Of a stretch of 64,000 bases of DNA, positions 8,562 to 17,570 are shown one piece after another. The DNA is taken from assembly GCF_023205015.1 (NCBI RefSeq), contig NZ_CP096258.1, forward strand, positions 3,162,001-3,226,000, given 5' to 3'. Every line of letters starts with the position of its first letter. The first letter of the stretch is position 1. This DNA comes from Providencia rettgeri (GTDB taxonomy: Bacteria > Pseudomonadota > Gammaproteobacteria > Enterobacterales > Enterobacteriaceae). Made by a program: the position numbers and the translations under genes. Under the pieces are notes generated by a model. It was not told the DNA's origin, made no database searches, and worked only from the letters and a program-made list of their open reading frames with translations.

Positions 8562-9632
8562 TTAAGCAAACTCCGTCATCACTAATTTTGCGATTTCAAA
8601 GTAGATAATTAAGCCAGTTCCATCAATAAAAGTCGCAATGAACGGTGCAGAAACAACTGCTGGGTCCACTTTTAACTTCTTCAATACCATTGGAATAATT
8701 GAAGAAACAACCGCACTCCACATTGTAATAGCCACGATGGTTAAGCTAACCACAATAGTGACCTCGTGGCCTACACCTAAAATCCACGCACGGATTAATG
8801 CAGCACCACCGATAGTCACCGCCACTAAAAATGAGGTAGAGACCTCTTTCTTCAAAACGGTACCAAGGTTACGTAAACTCACCTCGCCGAGCGCCATTGC
8901 ACGAACTAATGTCGATGTAATTTGTGTTCCACTATTACCGCCTGTACCAATCAACAGTGGAATGAAAAACGCTAACGAAATCGCGGCTTCGAGTTGTTCT
9001 TCAAACGCTTTTAACACTGTTCCTGTATAGGCTTCGGCCACAAATAGCATCAATAACCAAACGACGCGTTTACGCCATAGAGTTACAGGGCTTGTCGTTA
9101 AGTAAGGCTCATCTAACGGGGTGGTCGCACCTTGTAACTGCGCATCAAGTGTATTCTCATCTTCAATCAATTCGGCGATATCTTGCGGACGCAAAACACC
9201 CATTAATTTGCCAAATTGCACCACAGGTATCATATCTAAACCACTATGGTTAATCAGGTCATAAACATCATGACGCGATTGTTCTGGGGCAACAGAAAAA
9301 TAATTGTGTCGCATGATATCAGACACTAATAAATTTTCAGGTGAAGCTAATAATGATTTGACTGAAAGAATACCATTTAAATAATTGTCGTTGTCGACAA
9401 CAAATAAATAGGTTGGAATTTGCTCGCCATCAAGATGCTCAATAAGATTTTGTTTCACGCAAGCTATTGAGTCTGCGACAGATACTGGCAAATATGATTG
9501 ACTCATATAAGCACTTACTGTTGCATCATCAACTTTTGGTGATTGTGTATTATTGTCTTTGAGGCGTGCGCCTTTCATTGCGGATTGAGCAATAGCAACT
9601 GCTCCCGCTTTGTTCTGGGTAGTGAATGTCAT
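8562..9632 (-). CDS. mgtE: MgtE-type magnesium transporter with CBS domains
   Basis: A 356-aa inner-membrane transporter. Residues about 40-165 form a pair of CBS domains, which in MgtE close the channel when cytoplasmic Mg is high. From about 188 on there are five membrane helices with the conserved TGGNSGTQ and PFIATFIDGTGL segments (the latter holding the pore-lining Asp). The acidic N domain of longer MgtE proteins is reduced to about 40 residues. The start has AGGG upstream. An M-box riboswitch precedes it, which supports Mg as substrate. Confidence 0.9.
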   Translation of the reverse strand: MTFTTQNKAGAVAIAQSAMKGARLKDNNTQSPKVDDATVSAYMSQSYLPVSVADSIACVKQNLIEHLDGEQIPTYLFVVDNDNYLNGILSVKSLLASPENLLVSDIMRHNYFSVAPEQSRHDVYDLINHSGLDMIPVVQFGKLMGVLRPQDIAELIEDENTLDAQLQGATTPLDEPYLTTSPVTLWRKRVVWLLMLFVAEAYTGTVLKAFEEQLEAAISLAFFIPLLIGTGGNSGTQITSTLVRAMALGEVSLRNLGTVLKKEVSTSFLVAVTIGGAALIRAWILGVGHEVTIVVSLTIVAITMWSAVVSSIIPMVLKKLKVDPAVVSAPFIATFIDGTGLIIYFEIAKLVMTEFA

Positions 9633-9708
9633 TTTTTTAGTCCCTATTACTGTTGGTTACTCAAACAGTACTCACATAGGGGCGAAACCAGATGAGAGAA
9701 TGCAAAAG

Positions 9709-9877
9709 CTATCTCTTCGTCTCGGTTTTAGCACTATACAACGTATCCTGACTTTAGCAGGAAGTTACATGGGGATATACCTTCGGTCGATATATCCTGT
9801 CCTGATCTTGGGCGTCTCTCGACGTCGTCAGATCAGTAACCTATGTTTGTATAGGAGCCTCGCCTAACGAGATACTG
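9709..9877 (-). ncRNA. M-box (ykoK) magnesium riboswitch
   Basis: Read on the minus strand, the leader carries the strongly conserved M-box blocks in order: GTTAGGCGAGGCTCCTATAC, then GTCGAGAGACGCCCAAG, then the GGATATATCGACC hairpin, then AGTGCTAAAACCGAGACGAAG. Outer strands TATCTC and GAGATA can close the P1 helix. It ends about 75 bases before the mgtE ATG. M-box RNAs fold around Mg and turn the downstream transporter off when Mg is high. I see no clear intrinsic terminator after it, so the output may be Rho-dependent or translational. Confidence 0.9.
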
Positions 9878-10472
9878 CACTTTGGATGCGGCGCGAATTA
9901 TACCCACTGGTGAATTAATTGCCACCCTATATCTACGTTTTTTTACGCATGGAAAACTTATTGTTTAAGTTCCGTTTAAGTTCATATGAATTACATCTAC
10001 ATAATGTAATAAAATGTAACTAGCAATAAAATTAGATATTCAAATTAAAATAAATATATTTAGTGACTTCCCTACAACCAATTCTTTGATAAATCAAAGT
10101 AAGATCTGTAATATTATTTAACAAATCTTATCGATAATTAGTCAAAACTTATTCTTCCATTTACCTTATAATACAAAAATAACAACATAAAGGAGTACAC
10201 CTAATTAAATATAAACAACACACCTTATAAGAGTATTCGCGATAACTAATGCTAACTGACGATTGGTTTTTTATATTAACAATGCGCAAATAAACAAATA
10301 ATGAAATAATGAAATAAGAAAATACACTTACATCGCTATTTAAATCGATATTGTTATTGAAAAGCATTTTTTTAGATTGTTAATATTTAATATCAGGCAT
10401 CAATTTAGTATTAAATATTACGGGAATTATCTTAGAATATTTTTTATTTTATTTAACAGTGAAAGTTTTATT
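9878..10472. other. AT-rich intergenic region
   Basis: About 595 bases that are very AT-rich. The first part should hold the mgtE promoter. A 68-codon open frame on the minus strand (10161-10367) has no ribosome binding site and low-complexity composition, so I do not call it a gene. Confidence 0.5.
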
Positions 10473-10709
10473 ATGGATAAAGTAATTGTTGGAATGTTAA
10501 CGAATTTAACATTTCGCGTAAACGATGAAATCAAAATTGCAGCTATTTCAGCTTTAGGTGATTTTAAAGCAACGATTGAATACAATGATGCCATCATTCG
10601 GATCATAGAGTTATGTCAAGATCCAAACAAAGAAGTGGCTGTATCAGCAATTAATACGCTGAGTAAGCTATCTATTTATTTTCTACGTGGTTCACTACCA
10701 GAACATTAA
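10473..10709 (+). CDS. small HEAT-repeat-like protein
   Basis: A 78-aa helical protein. Two segments, about residues 16-35 (NDEIKIAAISALGDF) and 50-68 (DPNKEVAVSAINTLSKL), have the D/N-x3-V/I-x-AxxAL spacing of HEAT repeats. The ATG at 10473 was chosen over an upstream in-frame start at 10377 because the repeats begin after it; the ribosome binding site is weak. No enzyme motif or signal peptide is present. It could mediate protein contacts; no partner is evident from its neighbours. Confidence 0.55.
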   Translation: MDKVIVGMLTNLTFRVNDEIKIAAISALGDFKATIEYNDAIIRIIELCQDPNKEVAVSAINTLSKLSIYFLRGSLPEH

Positions 10710-10761
10710 TTACACTCTCATTTTGAGTATTGTAAATAATGACTATGATCTATTTTATAAT

Positions 10762-10791
10762 ACTGTCCCATTAATAATCTAATGAGACAGT
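10762..10791. terminator. hairpin between the HEAT-like gene and hcr
   Basis: A 12-bp stem with one mismatch (10762-10773 with 10780-10791) and loop ATAATC, lying between convergent genes. No strong T-run follows. Confidence 0.5.
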
Positions 10792-10810
10792 TTGCATATA
10801 TTAAACTAAT

Positions 10811-11815
10811 TTACGCTATTTCAGTGTTACCTTGTAATTGGCAGCTGCAAGCTAAAACATAACCTTCAGCGATTTCTGCTTCAGTTAATGTCATTGTACT
10901 TGTTGTTGTGTAATTCCCTGACAACACTTTTGTTTTACAGCTTCCACAAACCCCTGCTCGGCAAGCCGCTATAATCGGTTGTTTATTTTGCTCTAGTGCG
11001 GATAATAAAGTCGTTCCCACTGGGACTTTAAAATCAACCAATCGTTGGCGAATTTTCAACGTAAGAATATCTTCACTATCAACAATATCGGGTTCAGTAG
11101 AAAAACGCTCCATAAAGAAATGTTCAGCAGGAACACCTAAATTCGCAGCAAATTGCTGTGCATTTTTCATATAAGGCACAGGCCCACATGTCATTACAAT
11201 TCGTGAATCAATATCGGGTACTAAAGCTTTCAATTTCTCTTCAGTTAAACGCCCTTGAGCAACATCGCCATTATCGGGAGTTTCTGGCATAACACACAAT
11301 TGCAATCGTTCTGGGTATAGCCGAACCAACTTTTGCCACTCCTGCGCAAAAATAACTTGCTTATCGTCACGAACATTGAAAAGTACTTTTACATGAGAAC
11401 TCGGGCGATTCACCATCAGCCAACGTGTCATTGACATAATCGGTGTCACACCACACCCAGCCGCTAACATCAAATACTGAGTATTTTTTAGATTAGCACA
11501 CGTGAATTCCCCTTGTGCTTCAGAAAGCCAAAGATAGTCGCCCTCTTTAACCGAACGTGTTAGCCAATTTGACCCTTGACCATCATCTAACCGCCTGACA
11601 GTAATGGATATAAATCGACTTTGTCCCGGTGATGATGAAAGAGTGTAAGCACGCATGACATCATCACTATTTTTAATACTCACCAAGGCATATTGACCTG
11701 GCGAATACGTATAAAAATCATGATTGATAAGGTTGATTGTCCAGACATCCGGTGTTTCTTGGATAATCGAATGAACTTGCATTCTATTTGGACATAAACT
11801 GCTTGGCATGGTCAT
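10811..11815 (-). CDS. hcr: NADH oxidoreductase Hcr, electron donor to Hcp
   Basis: A 334-aa two-module reductase. The N-terminal ferredoxin-NADP reductase part has the FAD motif RAYTLSSSP and the nucleotide motif GCGVTP. The C-terminal 2Fe-2S ferredoxin domain has CRAGVCGSCK plus a fourth Cys near the end. Hcr passes electrons from NADH to Hcp. A strong AAAGGAG precedes the ATG. It follows hcp by about 76 bases on the same strand and probably shares its transcript. Confidence 0.95.
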   Translation of the reverse strand: MTMPSSLCPNRMQVHSIIQETPDVWTINLINHDFYTYSPGQYALVSIKNSDDVMRAYTLSSSPGQSRFISITVRRLDDGQGSNWLTRSVKEGDYLWLSEAQGEFTCANLKNTQYLMLAAGCGVTPIMSMTRWLMVNRPSSHVKVLFNVRDDKQVIFAQEWQKLVRLYPERLQLCVMPETPDNGDVAQGRLTEEKLKALVPDIDSRIVMTCGPVPYMKNAQQFAANLGVPAEHFFMERFSTEPDIVDSEDILTLKIRQRLVDFKVPVGTTLLSALEQNKQPIIAACRAGVCGSCKTKVLSGNYTTTSTMTLTEAEIAEGYVLACSCQLQGNTEIA

Positions 11816-11891
11816 CGCGCTACTCCTTTAAAGGGGGGTCGCTGCCCCCGTCTTTCACATCGTTTTTAAGCTTTTTCTATCGTTTTATTGA

Positions 11892-13544
11892 TCATGCAGG
11901 TAAGATTTCTGCCAGATCTTGCTCAACCGTCGTAATACTACGCATGCCAAACTTCTCGTTTAACACATTTAATAAGTTTTCAGTTAAGAAACCCGGTGCT
12001 GTTGGGCCGGTGTAAATATTTTTTACACCCAACGCTAATAATGTTAAAAGGATGACAATCGCTTTTTGCTCAAACCAAGACAGGATCAAACTCAATGGCA
12101 AATCATTAATACCGCAACCAAGTTTTTCTGATAGATTCACCGCAAGCATAATTGCAGAGTACGCATCGTTACATTGTCCCACATCCAGTAGGCGTGGCAG
12201 CCCTTCTAATGTACCGAAATCTAATTTGTTAAAACGATACTTACCACAAGCAAGTGTCAGGATTAAGCAATCTTCAGGCACACTACGCGCAAAATCTGTG
12301 TAATAGCTACGCTCACCACGGCTACCATCACAACCACCGACAAGGAATACGTGACGCAATTTTTTCTGTGAAACTAAATCAATCACCGCATCTGCCGCAC
12401 CTAACAGTGTTTGGCGACCAAAACCAACGGTAATTTTGTGCTCGATTTCGGTGTACGGGAAACCAGTAAGTGACTGCGCCTGAGCGATCATTGCAGAAAA
12501 ATCATCGCCCACTAAATGTTTTGCCCCCGGCCAACCCACAATACTACGCGTCCAGATACGGTCTTTATAATCACCAACATCAGGATCAATGATACAGTTG
12601 GATGTCATCAAGATAGACCCAGGGAATTTTGCAAATTCCACTTGCTGATTTTGCCAACCACTACCATAGTTACCGACTAAATGAGGGTATTTTTTCAGTT
12701 CTGGGTAACCATGTGCTGGCAACATTTCTCCGTGGGTATAAATATTGATACCCATACCTTCGGTTTGTTCTAACAACATTTTTAAGTCTTTCAGGTCATG
12801 GCCTGAAATCAAAATACATTTCCCTGCAACTGGGCGAACGTTAACTTCCGTTGGTGTTGGGTGACCAAATTCGCTCGTTTCACCTGCATCCAGAATTTCC
12901 ATAATTTTGAAATTCATCAAACCAATTGCCATGGCATTATCAAGCAGCTCACTCATATCAGATGGCAATGTTCCAAGCCAAGCCATAATTTCATGATATT
13001 GCCCATAAACATCATTATCATACTGGCCTAACACATGGGCGTGTTCCATATAGGCAGCTGCACCTTTTAAGCCATACAGACATAACATACGTAAACCGTG
13101 AATGTCTTCACCGACTTCAGCTTTATCAATATCTAATGAAAATTGAGCCGCTTGTTCCTGCAAAGTTGGAATATCTGTCCCATTTAATTGCAAATTAATT
13201 AATGGGTGATTAAAAGCCACTGCGCTATTCACGGATAAGCAATGTTTAATTAATTTATCACGTAAATAAATAGCTTCACGGGCATAACCAATAATACGCT
13301 CTGAATCAAAGTTGACGTTGGTTAAGGTAGAGAAAAATGCGCGTGGAGCAAAACTATCAATATCATGGTCGATTATGCCCAGTGAGCGGGCAGTGACTGC
13401 GCTTGCAGATAAGCTTTGCAATACAGCAACTAATAAATCTTGTAGGTCAGATGTTTCTGCTGTTTTACCGCACATACCCTGCGCGTATGCACAGCCATTA
13501 CCAGCTGGAGTTCTAATTGTTTGTTCACATTGCACACAGTACAT
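11892..13544 (-). CDS. hcp: hybrid-cluster protein (NO reductase / hydroxylamine reductase)
   Basis: A 550-aa Hcp. The N-terminal cluster ligands Cys3, Cys6, Cys18 and Cys25 have the CX2C-X11-CX6C spacing of facultative-anaerobe Hcp, which binds a 2Fe-2S cluster. The hybrid-cluster region GGCDGSRGERSYYTDFA and the downstream Cys/Glu ligands are present. Hcp reduces NO under anaerobiosis and is linked to protein S-nitrosylation in E. coli. Upstream lie an NsrR-type operator and an FNR-like site, the control known for E. coli hcp-hcr. The ribosome binding site is AAGAGG. Confidence 0.96.
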   Translation of the reverse strand: MYCVQCEQTIRTPAGNGCAYAQGMCGKTAETSDLQDLLVAVLQSLSASAVTARSLGIIDHDIDSFAPRAFFSTLTNVNFDSERIIGYAREAIYLRDKLIKHCLSVNSAVAFNHPLINLQLNGTDIPTLQEQAAQFSLDIDKAEVGEDIHGLRMLCLYGLKGAAAYMEHAHVLGQYDNDVYGQYHEIMAWLGTLPSDMSELLDNAMAIGLMNFKIMEILDAGETSEFGHPTPTEVNVRPVAGKCILISGHDLKDLKMLLEQTEGMGINIYTHGEMLPAHGYPELKKYPHLVGNYGSGWQNQQVEFAKFPGSILMTSNCIIDPDVGDYKDRIWTRSIVGWPGAKHLVGDDFSAMIAQAQSLTGFPYTEIEHKITVGFGRQTLLGAADAVIDLVSQKKLRHVFLVGGCDGSRGERSYYTDFARSVPEDCLILTLACGKYRFNKLDFGTLEGLPRLLDVGQCNDAYSAIMLAVNLSEKLGCGINDLPLSLILSWFEQKAIVILLTLLALGVKNIYTGPTAPGFLTENLLNVLNEKFGMRSITTVEQDLAEILPA

Positions 13545-13559
13545 GTTATTAGCCTCTTA

Positions 13560-13582
13560 AAGTTGCATTTTAAATACAACAT
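13560..13582 (-). promoter_or_regulatory. NsrR-type operator upstream of hcp
   Basis: Two 11-bp half-sites separated by one base, AAGTTGCATTT (13560-13570) and AAATACAACAT (13572-13582), fit the NsrR pattern AANATGCATTT-N-AAATGCATNTT. It lies 16 bases before the hcp start. A near-identical site precedes tehB. Confidence 0.75.
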
Positions 13583-13640
13583 TAAGACTACGCTCTTTAT
13601 TAGAATAAAAAAGCGGAATTATTCGTTATTTCACTGTTTA

Positions 13641-13654
13641 TTGATCTATATTAA
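13641..13654. promoter_or_regulatory. FNR-like site upstream of hcp
   Basis: TTGATCTATATTAA matches the FNR consensus TTGAT-N4-ATCAA at 9 of 10 positions. It lies about 97 bases before the hcp ATG, consistent with anaerobic activation, and about 200 bases before clcA. Confidence 0.65.
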
Positions 13655-13849
13655 TATTCGTTGCAAATGAGAACTATTAACGATATTAAAAGTATGCTAT
13701 TCGTGCTTCTTAGTTTTATTTTTCACCTTTCTTGCTTAAATCCCCTATTTTGCATTTTATTTTATTCCTGATAACGTTCTTACGATAACTCTTGTTATAC
13801 TTACCTATAAGTGTTTGTTATTCCATCGTATAAAGAGAATCCAATAAAG

Positions 13850-15247
13850 ATGAGCCAAGTAAATTCAGTAAGTAAATCTATGATGAAAAATCGATTGCGG
13901 ATTTTTAAACGGTTAAAAGAATCAGATAAAACACCTTTAAAGATCTTACTACTCGCTGCACTGATTGGTGCAGCAGTCGGCCTCATCGGTTCTCTATTTG
14001 AAATAGGAACAACTTGGATTAGTAACTATCGCGTTCAATCGGTGAGTGAATGGGTTGCCCCAAAATGGCTAATGGTTGTTGGGATGTTTTTTATCTCGGC
14101 ACTTCTTGCCATGTTAGGTTACTACCTGGTTAAACGGTTCTCTCCTGAGTCAGGTGGCTCTGGGATCCCAGAAATTGAAGGCGCATTACAGGATTTACGC
14201 CCTGTAAGGTGGTGGAGAGTCATTCCCGTTAAGTTTATTGGTGGATTAGGGACATTGGGCTCAGGTATGGTATTAGGACGAGAAGGGCCAACCGTACAAC
14301 TTGGTGCGAACCTGAGCCAAATGTTCTATGATTTATTTCGTTTAAAAGATAATGAGTCACGCCACACCTTGCTTGCCTCTGGTGCAGCGGCAGGTTTATC
14401 CACGGCATTTAATGCCCCTTTAGCCGGTATTTTATTTATTATTGAAGAAATGCGCCCACAATTTAAATACAGTTTAATTTCAATCAAAGCGGTATTTATT
14501 GGTGTTGTTACTTCCACTATTGTCTATCGGTTAATTAATGGAGAAGCTATTGTATTAAATATCGGCCAATTTTCTTCTGCACCGATGAATACTTTATGGC
14601 TTTATTTAATTTTAGGATTAATGTTTGGTGTTATCGGTATCTGTTTTAATGGTTTTTTATTGTACCTACAAAGTAAATTTTTAGCATTTTACCAAAATAA
14701 AATTTCTCGCTTTGTCTTCATGGGCGGGTTAATTGGTGGTGGCTGTGGTGCAATTGGTGTTTACCTACCTGAAATTGTTGGTGGGGGTTATTCAGTGATC
14801 CACCAGATGGTTGCAGGCCAATTCACCATCACATTGTTATTCATATTTTTTGCTTTACGGTTTTTAACTTCAACGATCAGCTTTAGCTCAGGGGCTCCAG
14901 GGGGCATTTTTTCCCCTTTACTTGCCCTTGGAACCTTATTTGGTGGTGTTTTTGGTTATGCTGCCCTCGAAATATTCCCTAATTACCAAATTGAAGTGGG
15001 AACTTTCGCTATTGCTGGTATGGGTGCTTTATTTGCCGCAACAGTCAGAGCCCCATTAACTGGTATAGTTTTAGTTTTAGAAATGACAAATAACTACCAG
15101 TTAATCTTACCGATGATTATTACCTGCATTGGCGCCACAATGGTGGCTCAATTTTTAGGAGGCAAACCGCTTTACTCTGTATTGTTGGAAAAAACTTTAG
15201 CGCGTAGCGAAAAAGAAACAGCGAATACCGTTGCTAACAAACCTTAA
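13850..15247 (+). CDS. clcA: H+/Cl- exchange transporter ClcA
   Basis: A 465-aa CLC antiporter of the inner membrane, linked in E. coli to extreme acid resistance. The chloride-binding segments GSGIP (residues 104-108), GREGP (143-147, with Glu145 as the gating glutamate) and GGIFSP are intact, and the inner proton glutamate lies in FIIEEM. I chose the ATG at 13850, which gives the family length; an in-frame start at 13811 would add 13 residues. It is divergent from hcp and ends at a strong terminator. Confidence 0.94.
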   Translation: MSQVNSVSKSMMKNRLRIFKRLKESDKTPLKILLLAALIGAAVGLIGSLFEIGTTWISNYRVQSVSEWVAPKWLMVVGMFFISALLAMLGYYLVKRFSPESGGSGIPEIEGALQDLRPVRWWRVIPVKFIGGLGTLGSGMVLGREGPTVQLGANLSQMFYDLFRLKDNESRHTLLASGAAAGLSTAFNAPLAGILFIIEEMRPQFKYSLISIKAVFIGVVTSTIVYRLINGEAIVLNIGQFSSAPMNTLWLYLILGLMFGVIGICFNGFLLYLQSKFLAFYQNKISRFVFMGGLIGGGCGAIGVYLPEIVGGGYSVIHQMVAGQFTITLLFIFFALRFLTSTISFSSGAPGGIFSPLLALGTLFGGVFGYAALEIFPNYQIEVGTFAIAGMGALFAATVRAPLTGIVLVLEMTNNYQLILPMIITCIGATMVAQFLGGKPLYSVLLEKTLARSEKETANTVANKP

Positions 15248-15251
15248 AAAT

Positions 15252-15284
15252 AAAAAGAGTTGCCGTTGGTGGCAACTCTTTTTG
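15252..15284. terminator. bidirectional terminator between clcA and tehB
   Basis: A 13-bp perfect stem (15252-15264 with 15271-15283) around GAGTTGCC / GGCAACTC, with A and T runs built into its arms and a 6-base loop. Confidence 0.9.
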
Positions 15285-15302
15285 AAGATAATGAATTCTA
15301 GT

Positions 15303-16169
15303 TTATTTCTTCTTCGCAATGAGTGTCGCGAAGTTTAATTTTATACGATTACCTTGTGGATCCGTGCGGTGTAAGTGCCCAGGGTTTTCATTATATTTCA
15401 AAATATCCCAATCTTTATAATACCCTTCTAACTCCCCAGGTTTTAAGAAGCATTTAAATGGCACTAAATCCAGTGGCGCATCTGGTGTTTCAACGGCACA
15501 TACAATAACGTTAATTCCTCCTGTTAATGTATGTTCTTGCATATTGGTGATCACATTTGCAATTTTTTCTCTTTGCAAGAACATCAATACAACAGTGGAA
15601 ATAATAAGTTCATAATCCTCTTGTATCTGGTGACTATTGATGTCGTAAACCGCTGTATGAATATTTTCAACTCCGGCTTGTTTTTTAACAAAGTCAATAG
15701 CTTGGATATGTTGAGGGTTGATATCTACCGAGGTCACGTCGTACCCCTGCAAGGCAAGATAAAAACTATTGCGACCCCGCCCTGAACCTAAATCCAATGT
15801 TTTACATGGCTTACTGAGGTGATTCTCACACAAATAACGCACTTCTGAATGGGGGATCGTTAACCCGTGCTCTTTATAAAATTTCAGTTCTGATTTGCAT
15901 AAAAAAGCGAGCTGGCATTCCATATCATCACTACACGCGGAAATACGGTGCCAAACTTGAGGTTCGATAATAGGCGGCTGGTTATGAATATCAAAGGTAA
16001 AGTGTTGCTCGCTGCCATCTTCATTAAAAATGATAAAGTCTAAAGAGCCTTTTAGCACTTTCAACTGTGCGTATGTATCCTCTTTTGTATTATGGCGCTC
16101 TTGGAACATTAACGGTAAGGACGTTTTATTCCAAACTGGCATAGTTTTGTAACACACGAGATCATTCAT
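15303..16169 (-). CDS. tehB: SAM-dependent methyltransferase TehB with N-terminal cupin-like domain
   Basis: A 288-aa two-domain protein. Residues about 1-95 form the beta-rich TehB N-terminal domain (DUF1971-like, as in Haemophilus TehB). Residues about 105-288 are a class I methyltransferase with LDLGSGRGRN (125-134) and the acidic end VTSVDINP. TehB methylates tellurite and possibly other oxyanions and is linked to oxidative-stress tolerance. The ATG at 16169 has GGTGGTGAT upstream; an in-frame start at 16193 would run into the NsrR box and is less likely. tehA is not adjacent. Confidence 0.88.
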   Translation of the reverse strand: MNDLVCYKTMPVWNKTSLPLMFQERHNTKEDTYAQLKVLKGSLDFIIFNEDGSEQHFTFDIHNQPPIIEPQVWHRISACSDDMECQLAFLCKSELKFYKEHGLTIPHSEVRYLCENHLSKPCKTLDLGSGRGRNSFYLALQGYDVTSVDINPQHIQAIDFVKKQAGVENIHTAVYDINSHQIQEDYELIISTVVLMFLQREKIANVITNMQEHTLTGGINVIVCAVETPDAPLDLVPFKCFLKPGELEGYYKDWDILKYNENPGHLHRTDPQGNRIKLNFATLIAKKK

Positions 16170-16184
16170 ATCATCACCACCAAT

Positions 16185-16207
16185 AAGTTGCATTTTAAAT
16201 ACATCTT
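16185..16207 (-). promoter_or_regulatory. NsrR-type operator upstream of tehB
   Basis: Half-sites AAGTTGCATTT (16185-16195) and AAATACATCTT (16197-16207) with one base between them. The first half is identical to that at hcp, and the whole is close to a perfect palindrome. It lies 15 bases before the tehB ATG, where a bound repressor would block RNA polymerase. tehA-tehB is an NsrR target in E. coli. Confidence 0.8.
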
Positions 16208-16314
16208 ATACCGTTAGTTTGCTATCTGCAAAACATTCATGAATAAACTATCAAAGACTTGATTCATATCAACCCCCTAAAGGTGAAGGAGGCTGATATG
16301 CTTTATAAGTGATA

Positions 16315-17394
16315 TTAATAACTTAATTGTTCCGCACTTAACCCTAAGAATTCAAAAGGTTTTGAAACTACATAATTGTTGGTCGCATCCCCTGAATAGA
16401 TATGGCTCTGCTCTTCACCAAGATCCAATTTTTTCACTTTTCCCGTTTCAGCCGAGAAGTCAATTTTGGCTAAATCAGTCCAAAAAATATTTGGCGTTAA
16501 TGCCGATTCAAAAAAGTAAAGCTGGCGTTTATGGTCAACCAATGTTCGCCAACGTGTTGATGAGATTTCAGGCGAGCTTTCGGACGTCAATCCGTAAGGA
16601 ACTGACACATTACGTACCACACTGAAAACACTAGCTACCGCTTTATTAGGTGTTGTTTTTTGAGGGATTGCATTAATATAAAACTGAGCGCGAGCATATC
16701 TATCAGCAGAACGATTAGTCCCCGGCAACATGACAGTGCCACCAATACCTTGCCAATATTCCTGCATTGCTAATTGCTTTTCATAAGCCGGTGAGTTAGT
16801 CATCACTTGATATTTGCGGCCATGATGAATGACCTGCTTACCATCAATATATTCAATAATTGCGCTATCGCCACTCGCATCTGATAATGACAAATGCAAC
16901 GTTGCTAATCTATCTTGTCCCGGGACATTATCCGTTGCGACGACAAGTGGATTTTTTTCTAGGTCAGCGACCGCCTCTTCAACTGTCGCATAATTATCTA
17001 GAACATATTGCGCCCATAAAGATATCGACAATGCCGGTTGCTTGTTATCGAGTTGAGGGTATTTTGATTCCGCAAGCCACAGTAAATTAGCAACAAGGCC
17101 TTCCTCGTTTACGCCATCAGTCGTTGAAATGTCATAACCCGAGGCTATCACACTACCGTATTTTGATTTCCATTTTAAAGAGTTAGGCCCTGCAATACCG
17201 TCACGCTCCATGCCTCGAGGAAAGATCCATAGATTAGTACCGATATCATATTTCCAATCCATTGTTCTTCCGGTCATTATTTGTTCATTTTCACCTAAAT
17301 AAACAACTCGAGTACAAGCTTGGCTTACTGTAATCGGCATTGATATCGCTGCAGTTGCGGCCAGTGCTACGATACTTTTTTTAATAAATTGCAT
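16315..17394 (-). CDS. exported choloylglycine hydrolase / penicillin V acylase family protein
   Basis: A 359-aa Ntn hydrolase of the linear amide C-N hydrolase group. A Sec signal peptide (residues 1-26) ends at SQA, so cleavage would expose Cys27 as the N-terminal nucleophile. Other family marks are the Arg/Asp pair in GRTMDWK and the Asn in TDGVNEEGL. Relatives hydrolyse conjugated bile salts, penicillin V or acyl-homoserine lactones; the substrate cannot be read from sequence. This Cys-type enzyme is unrelated in mechanism to the Ser-type penicillin G acylase known from Providencia. GGAGATGG precedes the ATG. It is monocistronic. Confidence 0.82.
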   Translation of the reverse strand: MQFIKKSIVALAATAAISMPITVSQACTRVVYLGENEQIMTGRTMDWKYDIGTNLWIFPRGMERDGIAGPNSLKWKSKYGSVIASGYDISTTDGVNEEGLVANLLWLAESKYPQLDNKQPALSISLWAQYVLDNYATVEEAVADLEKNPLVVATDNVPGQDRLATLHLSLSDASGDSAIIEYIDGKQVIHHGRKYQVMTNSPAYEKQLAMQEYWQGIGGTVMLPGTNRSADRYARAQFYINAIPQKTTPNKAVASVFSVVRNVSVPYGLTSESSPEISSTRWRTLVDHKRQLYFFESALTPNIFWTDLAKIDFSAETGKVKKLDLGEEQSHIYSGDATNNYVVSKPFEFLGLSAEQLSY

Positions 17395-17526
17395 GCCATC
17401 TCCAAAATAGTCAAAAATAAATTTACATAATAAGCATACTACATAAATACGAACTATTTATGCTCAAAAGAACAATGTATTAAAAATAACTTCGATTAAC
17501 ACAATGAAATATAATACTTAATGACA

Positions 17527-17560
17527 CAAAATGGCACCCACATTACCCCGTGCCATTTTG
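17527..17560 (-). terminator. hairpin downstream of the unknown membrane protein gene
   Basis: Perfect 10-bp stem CAAAATGGCA (17527-17536) / TGCCATTTTG (17551-17560) with a 14-base loop, starting 11 bases past the stop codon on the minus strand. Confidence 0.55.
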
Positions 17561-17570
17561 CTAAAAAGAG

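Noticed and set aside
10161..10367. 68-codon minus-strand frame
   Set aside because: Low-complexity, AT-driven composition and no ribosome binding site.
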